In this document: positions 6,989 to 7,153 of the stretch, piece after piece | Position numbering within the stretch: the first letter of the stretch is position 1 | Layout: each line of letters starts with the position of its first letter | From: Bacteroidales bacterium | Lineage (GTDB): Bacteria; Bacteroidota; Bacteroidia; Bacteroidales; WCHB1-69 | Assembly (NCBI GenBank): GCA_031257735.1 | Contig: JAIROC010000604.1 | Span: 1-7,153 of the forward strand | Direction: 5' to 3' | DNA length: 7,153 nucleotides | Program-made: the position numbers and the translations under genes | Notes under the pieces: generated by a model | Database searches by the model: none | What the model was told of the DNA's origin: nothing | Seen by the model: only the letters and a program-made list of their open reading frames with translations

Positions 6989-7030
6989 GCATAAATTCAT
7001 TTCTTCAATGTATAATTGTAATCAGAGAAT

Positions 7031-7080
7031 AACAGTAAAGGGCTGAAAGCCCACAATCAATAGCACAGGGCATTACTAAT
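7031..7080. repeat. Truncated interspersed element with GGGCT/AGCCC hairpin (RAESPQSIAQG type)
   Basis: GGGCT-GAA-AGCCC at 7040-7052 forms a 5-bp stem. The frame starting at 7039 reads RAESPQSIAQGITN. From memory, RAESPQSIAQG followed by NALG or IALG is a recurrent spurious peptide in Bacteroidota genomes that marks a dispersed non-coding repeat. In the copies I recall, the CAGGGC near 7066-7071 opens a second hairpin closing with GCCCTG. Here it breaks off into ATTACTAA and the heptamer block, so the element looks truncated. No start codon or ribosome-binding context suggests it is translated. Confidence 0.55.
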
Positions 7081-7119
7081 TGAAAATTGAAAATTGAAAA
7101 TTGAAAATGAGTTGACGCA
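7080..7119. repeat. TTGAAAA heptamer x4 with TGACGCA tail, copy 2
   Basis: Four perfect tandem copies of TTGAAAA occupy 7080-7107. They are followed by TGAGT and then TGACGCA (7113-7119). The right part repeats 6934-6958 with three mismatches. The two blocks differ in heptamer number (about two against four), as expected of a slippage-prone repeat. Confidence 0.85.
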
Positions 7120-7153
7120 CATTGTTTGAAACAAACTCCTCTCTGTATTCTCT

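Larger units (their letters stand above)
6492..7153. other. Non-coding repeat mosaic downstream of engB
   Basis: No convincing gene is present in these 662 bases. Open frames over 6520-6860 exist only because the 21-bp repeat period is divisible by three and five of its six frames lack a stop. In order the stretch holds: a short A-rich spacer; a 21-bp minisatellite; a 14-base direct repeat at 6865 and 6975; two TTGAAAA heptamer blocks with a shared TGACGCA tail; a truncated interspersed element; and a small TTGTTTGAAACAAAC near-palindrome at about 7123-7137. The end (TCCTCTCTGTATTCTCT) looks like the start of another low-complexity CTCTGT-type repeat that runs out of the window. No tRNA, rRNA or CRISPR is seen. 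Confidence 0.75.

Overview
The window looks like chromosome from a low-GC Bacteroidota bacterium, most likely order Bacteroidales. Three things point there. The proteins have the character of that phylum (RecG, DusB, EngB and a paired GlsA/GlsB-like acyltransferase set). Genes start without clear Shine-Dalgarno sequences, and one gene is preceded by a TAnnTTTG-type -7 element. The 3' end holds interspersed repeats of a kind I associate with Bacteroidota intergenic DNA. This assignment is from recall; no search was run.

Layout. All six genes are on the + strand. (1) 5-913 is an Rpn/PD-(D/E)XK nuclease-transposase family protein, ending in a hairpin that would terminate transcription on the minus strand. 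(2) 938-3043 is recG, the branch-migrating helicase. (3) 3047-4033 is a DusB-type tRNA dihydrouridine synthase, 3 bases after recG. (4) 4042-4872 is a PlsC-like O-acyltransferase (GlsA-like), 8 bases after dusB. (5) 4970-5905 is a GNAT-type N-acyltransferase (GlsB-like) with its own probable promoter; the longer reading from TTG at 4940 begins inside that promoter. (6) 5892-6491 is engB (YsxC/YihA), a ribosome-assembly GTPase that overlaps gene 5 by 14 bases.

How the genes fit together. recG, dusB and the O-acyltransferase are packed like one transcription unit. The two acyltransferases together are expected to make an N-acyl, then N,O-diacyl, amino-acid lipid; glycine lipids are the best-known product in Bacteroides. 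Their order (O-acyl then N-acyl) matches the domain order I recall for the fused enzyme OlsF. EngB is probably translated from the same message as the N-acyltransferase.

The last 662 bases (6492-7153) hold no convincing gene but are highly structured. There is a 21-bp minisatellite of about 16 units, itself built from three 7-base sub-units. After it come short direct repeats, two blocks of a TTGAAAA heptamer each followed by a near-identical TGACGCA tail, and a truncated interspersed element that would translate as RAESPQSIAQG. This repeat mosaic is the least explained part of the window. I did not find a convincing new multi-gene system.
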